Assembly (NCBI RefSeq): GCF_006715485.1
Contig: NZ_VFNH01000003.1
Span: forward strand, 372,001 to 436,000
Source: Herbaspirillum sp. SJZ107
GTDB lineage: Bacteria; Pseudomonadota; Gammaproteobacteria; Burkholderiales; Burkholderiaceae_D
DNA length: 64,000 nucleotides
Direction of reading: 5' to 3'
Shown: in pieces, positions 34,357 through 42,329 of the stretch
How positions within the stretch are numbered: the stretch's first letter is position 1
Layout: every line of letters starts with the position of its first letter
The notes under the pieces: generated by a model
Databases searched by the model: none
Told to the model about the DNA's origin: nothing
Seen by the model: the letters and a program-made list of their open reading frames with translations, nothing else
Translations under genes and position numbers: made by a program

Positions 34357-35691
34357 TCAACGCGACGGGATGCCGCCCTTGAAATTAGCCTTGCGCAGCA
34401 GCGATTCATATTGCTGCGACATGACGTAGTTCTGCACTTGCGCCATGAAATCCATCGTGACGACCACGATGATCAGGAGCGAAGTACCGCCGAAGTAGAA
34501 AGGTACTTTCCACTGGCTCTGCATGAACTCCGGCAGCAGGCACACTGCCGTGATATAGACCGCACCGGCCAGGGTCAGGCGCATCAGGATCTTGTCGATG
34601 TAGCGCGCAGTCTGCTCGCCCGGACGGATGCCCGGAACGAATGCGCCGCTCTTCTTCAAGTTGTCCGCCGTTTCCTTGCTGTTGAATACCAGCGCCGTAT
34701 AGAAGAAGCAGAAGAACACGATCGCCACCGCATACAGCAACGCATGGATCGGTTCGCCGGCTGTCAGCGACGCGGCCAGGTCCTTCAGGAAGCCGATGAA
34801 CGGATTCGAAGTGTCCTTGCCACGGGTGAACCAGTCGACGATCGTGGCCGGGAACAGGATGATCGACGAAGCGAAGATGGGCGGAATGACGCCGGCCATG
34901 TTCAACTTCAGCGGCAGGTGGCTGGTTTGGCCACCGTAGATCTTGTTACCGACCTGGCGTTTCGCGTAATTCACCAGGATCTTGCGCTGGCCGCGTTCTA
35001 CGAACACGACCGCGTAGGTCACGAGGGCCACCAGAATCACGATGAAGATTGCGGCGAAGCTGCTGATCGAACCGTTCGACACCAGGGTGAACAGGCTACC
35101 CAGTGCGTTCGGCAGACCGGCTGCGATACCGGCAAAAATGATGATCGAGATACCGTTGCCAAGACCACGTTCGGTGATCTGCTCGCCCAGCCACATGAGG
35201 AACATGGTGCCGGTCAGCAGCGTCACGACGGTCACGAAGCGGAAAGCGATGCCCGGGTCGATCACGAGGCCCTGCTGGGCCTCGAGGGCGACCGCGATGC
35301 CGAACGCCTGGAACAGAGCCAGCAGCACCGTGAAGTAACGGGTGTACTGGGTGATCTTGCGGCGACCGGCCTCGCCTTCTTTCTTCAGTGCCTCCATCTG
35401 CGGCGAGACGATCGACACCAGCTGCATGATGATCGAAGCCGAAATGTAAGGCGTGATGCCAAGAGCGAACACGGCAAAGCGGGACAGTGCGCCACCCGAG
35501 AACATGTTGAACATGCCCAGGATGCCGCCCTCGTTCTGCTTGAACAGCTGGGCCATGGCGACCGGGTCAATCCCGGGGACCGGGATATGAGCACCGATAC
35601 GGTACACGACCAACGCGCCAAGCAAGAACCACAGCCGGCCCCAGGGGAAACCGGATGCTGCACTTTTACCAAGTTGTGAATTAGTCGCCAA
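34357..35691 (-). CDS. secY: Preprotein translocase subunit SecY
   Basis: Channel subunit of the Sec translocase, working with SecE and SecG to pass unfolded proteins into or across the inner membrane. The 444-residue protein has ten expected membrane helices, with the N-terminal LVVYRIGAHIPVPGIDP motif, plug-region sequence GGILGMFNMFSGGALSR, and the cytoplasmic loops used by SecA and ribosomes (VNYAKRQVGNKIYGGQTSHLPLKLN). It follows rplO by 28 bases in the spc operon, as in nearly all bacteria. Confidence 0.99.
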   Translation of the reverse strand: MATNSQLGKSAASGFPWGRLWFLLGALVVYRIGAHIPVPGIDPVAMAQLFKQNEGGILGMFNMFSGGALSRFAVFALGITPYISASIIMQLVSIVSPQMEALKKEGEAGRRKITQYTRYFTVLLALFQAFGIAVALEAQQGLVIDPGIAFRFVTVVTLLTGTMFLMWLGEQITERGLGNGISIIIFAGIAAGLPNALGSLFTLVSNGSISSFAAIFIVILVALVTYAVVFVERGQRKILVNYAKRQVGNKIYGGQTSHLPLKLNMAGVIPPIFASSIILFPATIVDWFTRGKDTSNPFIGFLKDLAASLTAGEPIHALLYAVAIVFFCFFYTALVFNSKETADNLKKSGAFVPGIRPGEQTARYIDKILMRLTLAGAVYITAVCLLPEFMQSQWKVPFYFGGTSLLIIVVVTMDFMAQVQNYVMSQQYESLLRKANFKGGIPSR

Positions 35692-35719
35692 TTTTTGCTC
35701 CGATCAGGCAGCGGCCGCT

Positions 35720-36151
35720 TTAGGCGACCGAACCGCCAGCTGCTTCGATCGCTGCTTTCGCGCCAGCGGTCGCCTTGATACCCTTGAGGTTCACCGCTTT
35801 GGTGATCTCGCCGGACAGGATGACACGCACGTCGCGAGCGACCACCGGCAGCACGCCGGCTTGCTTGAGCACCAGGATGTCGACGTCGCCGACGGCCAGG
35901 GCGTTCAGGTCCGACAGACGGACTTCAGCCTTGAACGTAGCGTTCAGCGACTTGAAGCCACGCTTCGGCAGGCGGCGCTGCAGCGGCATCTGACCGCCTT
36001 CGAAACCGACCTTGTGGAAACCGCCCGAACGCGACTTCTGACCTTTGTGACCACGGCCGGCAGTCTTGCCCAGGCCGGAGCCGATACCGCGACCGACGCG
36101 GCGCTTCGCATGCTTGGCGCCGTCTGCAGGTTGAATGGTATTGAGTTGCAT
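35720..36151 (-). CDS. rplO: 50S ribosomal protein L15
   Basis: Large-subunit protein that organises 23S rRNA near the exit tunnel. The start is set at ATG 36151 (MQLNTIQPADGAKHAKRRVGRG), giving 143 residues; an upstream extension in the same frame lacks family sequence. The glycine/lysine-rich N-terminal arm (GRGIGSGLGKTAGRGHKGQKSR) and the C-terminal globular part ending AAIEAAGGSVA are typical. It lies between rpmD and secY. Confidence 0.98.
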   Translation of the reverse strand: MQLNTIQPADGAKHAKRRVGRGIGSGLGKTAGRGHKGQKSRSGGFHKVGFEGGQMPLQRRLPKRGFKSLNATFKAEVRLSDLNALAVGDVDILVLKQAGVLPVVARDVRVILSGEITKAVNLKGIKATAGAKAAIEAAGGSVA

Positions 36152-36179
36152 AGATTTTCTCCGTTGACCAAGCCGCGGC

Positions 36180-36359
36180 TTAGTCGACAACTTTGACGAG
36201 GTAGTTGACCTTGTTGATCATACCGCGGACCGACGGGGTGTCTTGCAGCTCGGAGACCGAGTTGACGCGACGCAGACCCAGACCACGCACGGTGGCGCGG
36301 TGATCCTGACGGGTACCGATCAGGCCTTTGACCAGCTTGACTTTGATGGTGTTTGCCAT
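36180..36359 (-). CDS. rpmD: 50S ribosomal protein L30
   Basis: Small-subunit-interface protein of the large subunit, 59 residues, found by translating the gap between rpsE and rplO. It reads MANTIKVKLVKGLIGTRQDH, then RATVRGLGLRRVNSVSELQD and a C-terminal strand ending YLVKVVD, the standard short bacterial L30. It begins 11 bases after rpsE and ends 28 bases before rplO. Confidence 0.97.
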   Translation of the reverse strand: MANTIKVKLVKGLIGTRQDHRATVRGLGLRRVNSVSELQDTPSVRGMINKVNYLVKVVD

Positions 36360-36370
36360 GGTAATTCCCC

Positions 36371-36889
36371 TTAACCCAGGATTTCTTCGACCGACTTGCC
36401 GCGCTTGGCAGCGATGTCAGCCGGGGTGCTCATTTTCGCCAGACCGTCGAGGGTAGCGCGAACCAGGTTGTACGGGTTCGAGGAACCGGTCGACTTGGCG
36501 ACCACGTCGGTCACGCCCATCACTTCGAAGATAGCGCGCATTGCACCGCCGGCGATCACGCCGGTACCCGGCTTGGCCGGGGCCATCAGGACGCGCGAGG
36601 CGCCGTGGCGGCCGGTAACGGTGTGCTGCAGGGTACCGTTCTTGAGGGGCACCTTGATCAGGTTGCGGCGGGCTTCTTCCATCGCTTTTTGCACGCCGAC
36701 CGGAACTTCCTTCGACTTGCCTTTGCCCATGCCGATGCGGCCATCGCCGTCACCGACAACGGTCAGCGCTGCAAAACCCATGATACGACCACCCTTGACC
36801 ACTTTGGTCACGCGGTTGATCGCGATCATTTTTTCGCGCATGCCATCATCCGGCTTGTCGCTTGCCATTTTCGCTTGCATTTTTGCCAT
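36371..36889 (-). CDS. rpsE: 30S ribosomal protein S5
   Basis: Small-subunit protein near the mRNA entry site and decoding centre; mutations in its loop give spectinomycin resistance or altered accuracy. The 172-residue product has the N-terminal double-stranded RNA-binding fold (VTKVVKGGRIMGFAALTVVGDGDGRIGMGKGK, with the KGGR spectinomycin-site loop) and the C-terminal half with GAMRAIFEVMGVTDVVAKSTGSSNPYN. It sits between rplR and rpmD. Confidence 0.98.
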   Translation of the reverse strand: MAKMQAKMASDKPDDGMREKMIAINRVTKVVKGGRIMGFAALTVVGDGDGRIGMGKGKSKEVPVGVQKAMEEARRNLIKVPLKNGTLQHTVTGRHGASRVLMAPAKPGTGVIAGGAMRAIFEVMGVTDVVAKSTGSSNPYNLVRATLDGLAKMSTPADIAAKRGKSVEEILG

Positions 36890-36901
36890 GACGATTCTTC
36901 C

Positions 36902-37264
36902 TTAGAACTTCAGACCGGCTTCGCGGGCAGCTTCTGCCAGCGCTTTGACACGGCCGTGGTAACGGAAACCCGAACGGTCGAAAGCGACCTCGGTGATCCC
37001 TGCTTGCAGTGCTTTCTCTGCGACGCGCTTGCCGACCAGGGCAGCCGCGGCAGCGTTGCCGCCTGCGCCAGTCTTGCCAGCCAGTTCGGCGCGCACGTCT
37101 GCTTCCAGCGTCGAAGCCGAAACCAGGACCTTCGCATCCGGGCTGATCAGGTTCGCATAGATGTGCAGGTTGGTGCGGTGAATCGACAGGCGATTCACGC
37201 CCAGCTGGGCGATCTTGATGCGGGTTTGGCGTCCGCGACGCAGACGCGATTGTTTCTTGTCCAT
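36902..37264 (-). CDS. rplR: 50S ribosomal protein L18
   Basis: Central-protuberance protein that binds 5S rRNA with L5 and L25. The 120-residue protein has a basic N-terminus (MDKKQSRLRRGRQTRIKIAQLG), then RLSIHRTNLHIYANLISPDAKVLVSAST and the C-terminal GFRYHGRVKALAEAAREAGLKF that is diagnostic of L18. It follows rplF by 11 bases and precedes rpsE by 12. Confidence 0.99.
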   Translation of the reverse strand: MDKKQSRLRRGRQTRIKIAQLGVNRLSIHRTNLHIYANLISPDAKVLVSASTLEADVRAELAGKTGAGGNAAAAALVGKRVAEKALQAGITEVAFDRSGFRYHGRVKALAEAAREAGLKF

Positions 37265-37275
37265 GTCAGCTCCGA

Positions 37276-37809
37276 TTATTTCTTCTTGGTTTCTTTAAGC
37301 TTCACCACTTCGTCCGAATAACGGACACCCTTGCCTTTGTAAGGCTCAGGCGAGCGGTAAGCGCGCACTTCCGCGGCGACCTGGCCGACCTTTTGACGAT
37401 CGATACCCTTGATCAGGATCTCGGTCGGGGTCGGGGTGGTTGCGGTGACGCCTTCCGGCATCGCGTGCAGAACCGGGTGCGAGAAGCCCAGCGACAGGTT
37501 CAGGGCGTTGCCCTGCACTGCTGCCTTGTAGCCCACGCCGACCAGGTTCAGCTTGCGCTCGAAGCCCTTGGTCACGCCGGTCACCATGTTGTTGACCAGA
37601 GCACGCAGGGTGCCCGACATCGCGTTCGATTCGCGGGAATCGTCGATGACGTCGAACGACAGCGTGCCGTTGTTGTTTTCTACTTTGACCAGGCCGTTCA
37701 GCGGCTGGGTCAGGGTGCCCAGCGGGCCCTTGACGGTGATCGACGACGCGTTGATCGCGACATCGGTACCGGCCGGGACGGCGATTGGCATCTTAGCTAC
37801 TCGAGACAT
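37276..37809 (-). CDS. rplF: 50S ribosomal protein L6
   Basis: Two-domain large-subunit protein near the factor-binding site where EF-G and EF-Tu act. At 177 residues it has the normal length. Motifs include MSRVAKMPIAVPAGTDVAI at the start, NNMVTGVTKGFERKLNLVGVGYKA in the middle and the C-terminal signature VGQVAAEVRAYRSPEPYKGKGVRY. It lies between rpsH and rplR. Confidence 0.99.
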   Translation of the reverse strand: MSRVAKMPIAVPAGTDVAINASSITVKGPLGTLTQPLNGLVKVENNNGTLSFDVIDDSRESNAMSGTLRALVNNMVTGVTKGFERKLNLVGVGYKAAVQGNALNLSLGFSHPVLHAMPEGVTATTPTPTEILIKGIDRQKVGQVAAEVRAYRSPEPYKGKGVRYSDEVVKLKETKKK

Positions 37810-37819
37810 CGTCTACTCC

Positions 37820-38215
37820 TTAAGCCACGTAGCAAATCACTTCGCCACCGACACCGGTTGCGCGTGCTTTGCGGTCGGTCATCACGCCCTGCGGGGTCGA
37901 GATGATTGCCACGCCCAGGCCGTTCATGACCTGAGGGATTTCATCCTTGCCCTTGTAGATGCGCAGGCCAGGACGGGAGACGCGCTCGATGCGCTCGATG
38001 ACCGGACGGCCGGTGTAATACTTCAAACCGATTTGCAGTTCCGACTTGCCACCTTCGGTGGACACGGCGAAATCTTCGATGTAACCCTCGTCCTTCAGGA
38101 CGTTGGCGATCGCAACTTTCACTTTCGACGACGGCATCGACACGTTGGTCTTTTGCACGCCCTGTGCGTTACGAATGCGGGTCAGCATATCGGCGATAGG
38201 ATCGCTCATACTCAT
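37820..38215 (-). CDS. rpsH: 30S ribosomal protein S8
   Basis: Primary 16S rRNA-binding protein of the central domain; in E. coli it also represses the spc operon by binding the L5 mRNA start. The 131-residue protein begins MSMSDPIADMLTRIRNAQ and has the C-terminal signature GLGVAIISTPQGVMTDRKARATGVGGEVICYVA. It is placed after rpsN and before rplF. An alternative ATG two codons in is possible but less usual in this group. Confidence 0.99.
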   Translation of the reverse strand: MSMSDPIADMLTRIRNAQGVQKTNVSMPSSKVKVAIANVLKDEGYIEDFAVSTEGGKSELQIGLKYYTGRPVIERIERVSRPGLRIYKGKDEIPQVMNGLGVAIISTPQGVMTDRKARATGVGGEVICYVA

Positions 38216-38229
38216 TGCTTGTTCTCCTA

Positions 38230-38535
38230 TTACCAGCTAGCTTTGGTCATACCCGGGATTTCGCCTTTCATGGCGAATTCGCGGATCTTGGTACGGGCCA
38301 GACCGAATTTACGGAAAGTGCCACGCGGACGGCCGGTCATTGCGCAACGGTTGCGCTGACGGGTCGGGGCCGAGTTACGCGGCAGGGCCTGCAGTTTCAG
38401 GCGCGCTTCGTAACGCTCTTCTTCGGTCTTCGACTGGTCGTCGATGATTGCTTTCAGAGCGGCACGCTTTGCGGCGAATTTCTCCACCAGGTCTGCACGC
38501 TTCTGTTCGCGGTTAATCAGTGCAAGTTTTGCCAT
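38230..38535 (-). CDS. rpsN: 30S ribosomal protein S14 (zinc-free form)
   Basis: Small-subunit head protein. At 101 residues it is the long, zinc-free form: the region that holds CxxC pairs in the short form reads ALPRNSAPTRQRNRCAMTGRPRG, with only one Cys. The C-terminus GTFRKFGLARTKIREFAMKGEIPGMTKASW is the family signature. It lies between rplE (4 bases away) and rpsH. Confidence 0.99.
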   Translation of the reverse strand: MAKLALINREQKRADLVEKFAAKRAALKAIIDDQSKTEEERYEARLKLQALPRNSAPTRQRNRCAMTGRPRGTFRKFGLARTKIREFAMKGEIPGMTKASW

Positions 38536-38539
38536 GCTC

Positions 38540-39079
38540 TTAGTTCCTGAACGGGAATTTGAAGGCGGCGAGCAGCGCTTTGGCTTCTTCGTCGGTCTTG
38601 GCGGTGGTGGTGATCGAGATGTTCATGCCACGCAGCGCATCGATCTTGTCGTAATCGATTTCCGGGAAGATGATCTGCTCTTTGACGCCGATGTTGTAGT
38701 TGCCGCGACCGTCGAACGATTTGCCGCTGACACCGCGGAAGTCACGCACGCGCGGCAGAGCCACGGTGATGAAGCGGTCCAGGAATTCGTACATGCGGTT
38801 GCCGCGCAGGGTCACCATCGTGCCGATCGGGTAGCCTTCGCGGATCTTGAAACCTGCGATTGCCTTGCGAGCCTTGGTCACGACCGGCTTCTGGCCGGCG
38901 ATCTTGGTCAGGTCGCCGGTAGCGTGCTCGATGATCTTCTTGTCGGCGACTGCTTCCGACAGACCCATGTTCAGGGTGATCTTGGTCAGGCGCGGAACTT
39001 CCATCACCGATTTGTAACCGAATTTCTCGGTCAGCTCGGCGACGACTTTGTCTTTATACAGTTGTTGGAGACGGGCCAT
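38540..39079 (-). CDS. rplE: 50S ribosomal protein L5
   Basis: Central-protuberance protein that binds 5S rRNA and contacts the P-site tRNA and S13. The 179-residue protein starts MARLQQLYKDKVVAELTEKFGYKSVMEVPRLTKITLNMG and contains GYPIGTMVTLRGNRMYEFLDR and DKIDALRGMNISITTTAKTDEEAKALL. Length and motifs match. It follows rplX by 6 bases in the spc operon. Confidence 0.99.
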   Translation of the reverse strand: MARLQQLYKDKVVAELTEKFGYKSVMEVPRLTKITLNMGLSEAVADKKIIEHATGDLTKIAGQKPVVTKARKAIAGFKIREGYPIGTMVTLRGNRMYEFLDRFITVALPRVRDFRGVSGKSFDGRGNYNIGVKEQIIFPEIDYDKIDALRGMNISITTTAKTDEEAKALLAAFKFPFRN

Positions 39080-39085
39080 TTCTTA

Positions 39086-39400
39086 TTACCCTTTCACTAC
39101 TTCGCCGTTCGACTTGAAGACGCGGACTTTTTTGCCATCCACATCTTTGTAGCCAACGCGATCTGCCTTGCCGGTCGCTGCATTGAACAGCGCGACGTTC
39201 GACACGTGAATCGGCATGGTCTTGTCGACGATACCACCAGTGACACCAGTCATCGGGTTCGGCTTGACGGCCTTCTTGGCCACATTCACGCCTTCGACGA
39301 TAACGTGTTCAGCATCAACGCGCTGCTGGACGACGCCGCGCTTGCCTTTGTCTTTACCGGCCAGAACGATGACTTCGTCGTTTTTACGAATCTTAGACAT
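39086..39400 (-). CDS. rplX: 50S ribosomal protein L24
   Basis: Early 50S assembly protein near the exit tunnel, with a KOW fold. The 104-residue product starts MSKIRKNDEVIVLAGKDKGKRGVV, the KOW motif, and has VEGVNVAKKAVKPNPMTGVTGGIVDKTMPIHVSNVALF as expected. It lies 10 bases after rplN and 6 before rplE. Confidence 0.99.
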   Translation of the reverse strand: MSKIRKNDEVIVLAGKDKGKRGVVQQRVDAEHVIVEGVNVAKKAVKPNPMTGVTGGIVDKTMPIHVSNVALFNAATGKADRVGYKDVDGKKVRVFKSNGEVVKG

Positions 39401-39410
39401 TACGACTCCC

Positions 39411-39779
39411 TTACAGAACTTCAGGTGCCAGGGACACGATCTTCATGAACTTTTCGGTACGCAGTTCGCGCGTTACCGGTCCGAAGATACGGGTGCCGAT
39501 CGGCTCCAGCTTGGCGTTCAGCAGAACGGCGGCATTGCCGTCGAACTTCACCAGGGAACCGTCTTGGCGGCGCACACCCTTGGCGGTACGCACAACCACG
39601 GCATTGTAGATTTCACCTTTCTTGACGCGGCCGCGCGGAGCGGCTTGCTTCACGGTGACCTTGATCACGTCGCCAATGCTGGCGTAACGGCGCTTGGAGC
39701 CGCCCAATACCTTGATGCACAGAACTTCTTTTGCACCGGTATTGTCGGCCACTTCGAGCCGGCTTTCGGTTTGAATCAT
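39411..39779 (-). CDS. rplN: 50S ribosomal protein L14
   Basis: Intersubunit-face protein of the 50S subunit, binding 23S rRNA and contacting h14 of 16S rRNA. The 122-residue protein starts MIQTESRLEVADNTGAKEVLCIKVLGGS and ends AKLEPIGTRIFGPVTRELRTEKFMKIVSLAPEVL, the classic L14 sequence. It is the first gene of the spc part and is preceded by an unusually long gap of 233 bases after rpsQ, which contains hairpins and a possible promoter. Confidence 0.99.
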   Translation of the reverse strand: MIQTESRLEVADNTGAKEVLCIKVLGGSKRRYASIGDVIKVTVKQAAPRGRVKKGEIYNAVVVRTAKGVRRQDGSLVKFDGNAAVLLNAKLEPIGTRIFGPVTRELRTEKFMKIVSLAPEVL

Positions 39780-39899
39780 GATATTTTCTTTCCCAACTTA
39801 AGCCGTAGTAATCCCCACGGAAACCGTGGGCCTGCGGTCAGTCTTGGTCCCGCCGCACCGCCCCTGCTGGAGCAATACGTTTGGGTGATTGGACTTTCC

Positions 39900-39927
39900 A
39901 ATGTACTTCATTTGCAGGCCGCAGCAA
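39900..39927 (-). promoter_or_regulatory. Candidate promoter in the rpsQ-rplN gap
   Basis: Minus strand: TTGCTG (39922-39927) and TACATT (39900-39905), 16 bases apart, about 120 bases before rplN. Downstream in the leader lie ATTGGA-AAG-TCCAAT and CCCACGG-TTT-CCGTGGG stems. The match is modest, so this is tentative. Confidence 0.35.
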
Positions 39928-39963
39928 TCGCGGAGACCAACTGCGGCGACACATGAACGAAGC

Positions 39964-39990
39964 CCGCTAGTATCTCAGATACCAGCGGGC
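39964..39990 (-). other. Long hairpin after rpsQ, terminator-like without T-run
   Basis: CCCGCTAGTATC and GATACCAGCGGG pair (one mismatch) around a 3-base loop, about 23 bases after the rpsQ stop. On the minus strand it is followed by TTCGTTC, not a true T-run. It could end or protect the S10-operon transcript. Confidence 0.45.
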
Positions 39991-40012
39991 GTCGCAAGAC
40001 AAATTTTAGTGC

Positions 40013-40285
40013 TTACAGTACTTGTGCGACTTGCACAACACGCGTCAGCGTCCAAGCTTTGGTCTTCGAGATCGGACGACCTTCCGCGATCTCGACCGTG
40101 TCACCGATCTTGGCCTGGTTGGTCTCGTCGTGCGCGTGGTACTTGTTCGAGCGCACGATGATCTTGCCGTACAGCGGGTGCTTGACGTGACGTTCGATCA
40201 GCACGGTCACCGTCTTGTCCATTTTGTCGGACACGACTTTGCCGACCAGCGTACGCTTCAGCGCCGTTTTAGTGGTGTCGTTCAT
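40013..40285 (-). CDS. rpsQ: 30S ribosomal protein S17
   Basis: Primary 16S rRNA-binding OB-fold protein of the small subunit. The 90-residue protein has the signature GKVVSDKMDKTVTVLIERHVKHPLYGKIIVRSNKYHAHDE and ends TLTRVVQVAQVL. Its ATG overlaps the rpmC stop (ATGA), so the two are translationally coupled. It is the last gene of the S10 part before a 233-base gap. Confidence 0.99.
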   Translation of the reverse strand: MNDTTKTALKRTLVGKVVSDKMDKTVTVLIERHVKHPLYGKIIVRSNKYHAHDETNQAKIGDTVEIAEGRPISKTKAWTLTRVVQVAQVL

Positions 40286-40473
40286 TTGGCTTCCTTCTGG
40301 TTCATCACGGTCTTGACACGCGCGATATCGCGGCGCACCTTCTTGAGCTGCGCGGTGTTGGTCAGTTGCTGGGTCGCGACTTGCATACGCAGACCGAACT
40401 GGGCCTTCAGCAGTTCGCTCAGCTCTTTCTTCAGAGCGTCCTGGTCCTTGCCGCGGAGTTCTGTTGCTTTCAT
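40282..40473 (-). CDS. rpmC: 50S ribosomal protein L29
   Basis: Small helical protein next to the exit tunnel, part of the docking site for trigger factor and SRP. The 63-residue product (MKATELRGKDQDALKKELSELLKAQFGLRM ... RRDIARVKTVMNQKEAK) is full length. It lies 12 bases after rplP and overlaps rpsQ by 4 bases. Confidence 0.98.
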   Translation of the reverse strand: MKATELRGKDQDALKKELSELLKAQFGLRMQVATQQLTNTAQLKKVRRDIARVKTVMNQKEAK

Positions 40474-40485
40474 TCTTAACTCCTG

Positions 40486-40905
40486 TTATTGGCCGACTTG
40501 ACGCACGACGAAGGTCGTGGCCAGCGGCAGTTTGGCGGCAGCCAGGCGGAATGCTTCGCGCGCCAGTTCTTCAGCGACGCCGTCCATCTCGTACAGGACT
40601 TTGCCCGGCTGGATTTCAGCGACGTAGTACTCCGGGTTACCCTTACCGTTACCCATACGGACTTCGGCCGGCTTGTTCGAAATCGGCTTGTCCGGGAAGA
40701 TACGGATCCAGATACGGCCGCCACGCTTGATGTGACGGGTCATGGCACGACGGGCAGCTTCGATCTGGCGTGCGGTGATACGGCCGCGGGCAACTGCCTT
40801 CAGACCGAATTCACCGAACGACACTGCGGTGCCGCGGGTGTGCGAAATGCCGGTGTTACGGCCTTTCTGCTCTTTACGATACTTTCTGCGGGATGGCTGC
40901 AGCAT
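40486..40905 (-). CDS. rplP: 50S ribosomal protein L16
   Basis: Large-subunit protein near the A-site tRNA elbow, needed for peptidyl-transfer activity. The 139-residue protein starts MLQPSRRKYRKEQKGRNTGI and has RIWIRIFPDKPISNKPAEVRMGNGKGNPEYYVAEIQPGKVLYEM, both signatures. The arginine hydroxylated in many bacteria lies in the FPDKPISNKPAEVRMG region. It starts 2 bases after the rpsC stop. Confidence 0.99.
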   Translation of the reverse strand: MLQPSRRKYRKEQKGRNTGISHTRGTAVSFGEFGLKAVARGRITARQIEAARRAMTRHIKRGGRIWIRIFPDKPISNKPAEVRMGNGKGNPEYYVAEIQPGKVLYEMDGVAEELAREAFRLAAAKLPLATTFVVRQVGQ

Positions 40906-40907
40906 GC

Positions 40908-41705
40908 TTATTCTCCTGCTTTCTCAGCTGCCGGCTTGGCAGCAGCGCGGCGACCGGCTGGAGCGGTACCTGGTTTGGCGCCTGGACGCGGACGGCCGCC
41001 CGGCTTGCCATCATCGCGGCGCGGGCCGCGTGGCTTTTTCTCGTCGGCCGGGACGTCGATCACAGGAGCTTCGCCCGTTGCCGAACGGTCGCCCTTGTAG
41101 ACCCACACCTTGACGCCGATGATGCCGTAGGTGGTCGATGCTTCGCTGGTGCCGTAGTCGATATCGGCGCGCAGGGTGTGCAGCGGCACACGGCCTTCGC
41201 GGTACCATTCGGTACGTGCGATCTCGATGCCGTTCAGGCGGCCCGACGACATGATCTTGATGCCGACAGCGCCCAGGCGCATGGCGTTCTGCATCGCGCG
41301 CTTCATGGCGCGGCGGAACATGATGCGCTTTTCGAGCTGCTGCGAGATCGAATCGGCGATCAGCTGCGAGTCGATTTCCGGCTTGCGGATCTCTTCGATA
41401 TTGACGTGCACCGGCACGCCCATGATCTTGGTCAGCGACGACTTCAGGACTTCGATGTCTTCGCCTTTCTTACCGATGACCACGCCCGGACGCGACGAGT
41501 AGATCGTGAAGCGTGCGTTCTTGGCAGGACGCTCGATGACGATGCGGCCGACCGAAGCGTTCTTCAGCTTCTTCTTCAGGAAGACGCGTGCTTCCAGGTC
41601 TTCCTTCAGCATGTCGGCGAAGTTGCCGTTGCCAGCGTACCAGCGCGATGCCCAGTTACGGGTGACCGCCAGGCGGAAGCCGGTTGGGTGGATTTTCTGA
41701 CCCAT
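40908..41705 (-). CDS. rpsC: 30S ribosomal protein S3
   Basis: Small-subunit protein at the mRNA entry tunnel with mRNA helicase activity together with S4. The 265-residue protein has MGQKIHPTGFRLAVTRNWASRW, the KH domain (RPGVVIGKKGEDIEVLKSSLTK) and the C-terminal SGRLNGIEIARTEWYREGRVPLHTLRADIDYG. It carries a long Ala/Pro/Lys-rich tail (last 45 residues), making it longer than the E. coli protein (233 residues); such tails are common in betaproteobacteria. Confidence 0.99.
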   Translation of the reverse strand: MGQKIHPTGFRLAVTRNWASRWYAGNGNFADMLKEDLEARVFLKKKLKNASVGRIVIERPAKNARFTIYSSRPGVVIGKKGEDIEVLKSSLTKIMGVPVHVNIEEIRKPEIDSQLIADSISQQLEKRIMFRRAMKRAMQNAMRLGAVGIKIMSSGRLNGIEIARTEWYREGRVPLHTLRADIDYGTSEASTTYGIIGVKVWVYKGDRSATGEAPVIDVPADEKKPRGPRRDDGKPGGRPRPGAKPGTAPAGRRAAAKPAAEKAGE

Positions 41706-41715
41706 CGTATGCCCC

Positions 41716-42045
41716 TTAGTTACCGACAGTCACGTAGACGTGACAGGATTGTTTCGAAATGCGATCACCGCGGCCTTTGGCGCGAGCCGTAAAGCGCTTC
41801 AGGATCGGGCCCTTTTCGACATAGATCTGAACCACTTTCAGTTCGTCGATGTCGGCACCATCGTTGTGCTCGGCGTTCGCGATTGCGGACTCCAGCACTT
41901 TCTTGATGATGGTCGCGCCTTTTTTCGGGCTGAATTGCAGGATGTTCAGCGCAGCGTCGACTTTCTTGCCGCGGATCAGGTCCGCAACCAGGCGGCCCTT
42001 CTGCTCCGACAGGCGTACGCCTTTGAGGATAGCTTTAGTTTCCAT
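41716..42045 (-). CDS. rplV: 50S ribosomal protein L22
   Basis: Large-subunit protein whose beta-hairpin lines the exit tunnel and which influences macrolide action. The 109-residue product starts METKAILKGVRLSEQKGRLVADLIRGKKVD and contains the tunnel loop VYVEKGPILKRFTARAKGRGDRI, the family signature. Its ATG shares one base with the rpsS stop. Confidence 0.99.
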   Translation of the reverse strand: METKAILKGVRLSEQKGRLVADLIRGKKVDAALNILQFSPKKGATIIKKVLESAIANAEHNDGADIDELKVVQIYVEKGPILKRFTARAKGRGDRISKQSCHVYVTVGN

Positions 42046-42320
42046 TATTTCTTCGCCTTCTTGTCAGCGGCGTGGCCCTTGAACGTGCGGGTCAGGGCGA
42101 ATTCGCCCAGCTTGTGACCGACCATGTTCTCGGAGACGTACACCGGCACGTGCACCTTGCCGTTGTGGACAGCGATCGTCAGACCGATGAAGTCCGGGGT
42201 GATCGTCGAGCGGCGCGACCAGGTTTTGACTGGCTTCTTGTCTTTGGTCGCTTGCGCGGTCTCGACTTTTTTCACCAGGTGGGCGTCAATGAACGGCCCT
42301 TTTTTCAATGAACGAGTCAT
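42045..42320 (-). CDS. rpsS: 30S ribosomal protein S19
   Basis: Head protein that forms a complex with S13 near the tRNA anticodon stem. The 91-residue protein (MTRSLKKGPFIDAHLVKKVE ... DFIGLTIAVHNGKVHVPVYVSENMVGHKLGEFALTRTFKGH) is complete and typical. It lies 9 bases after rplB and overlaps rplV by one base. Confidence 0.99.
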   Translation of the reverse strand: MTRSLKKGPFIDAHLVKKVETAQATKDKKPVKTWSRRSTITPDFIGLTIAVHNGKVHVPVYVSENMVGHKLGEFALTRTFKGHAADKKAKK

Positions 42321-42329
42321 GTCTTATCC

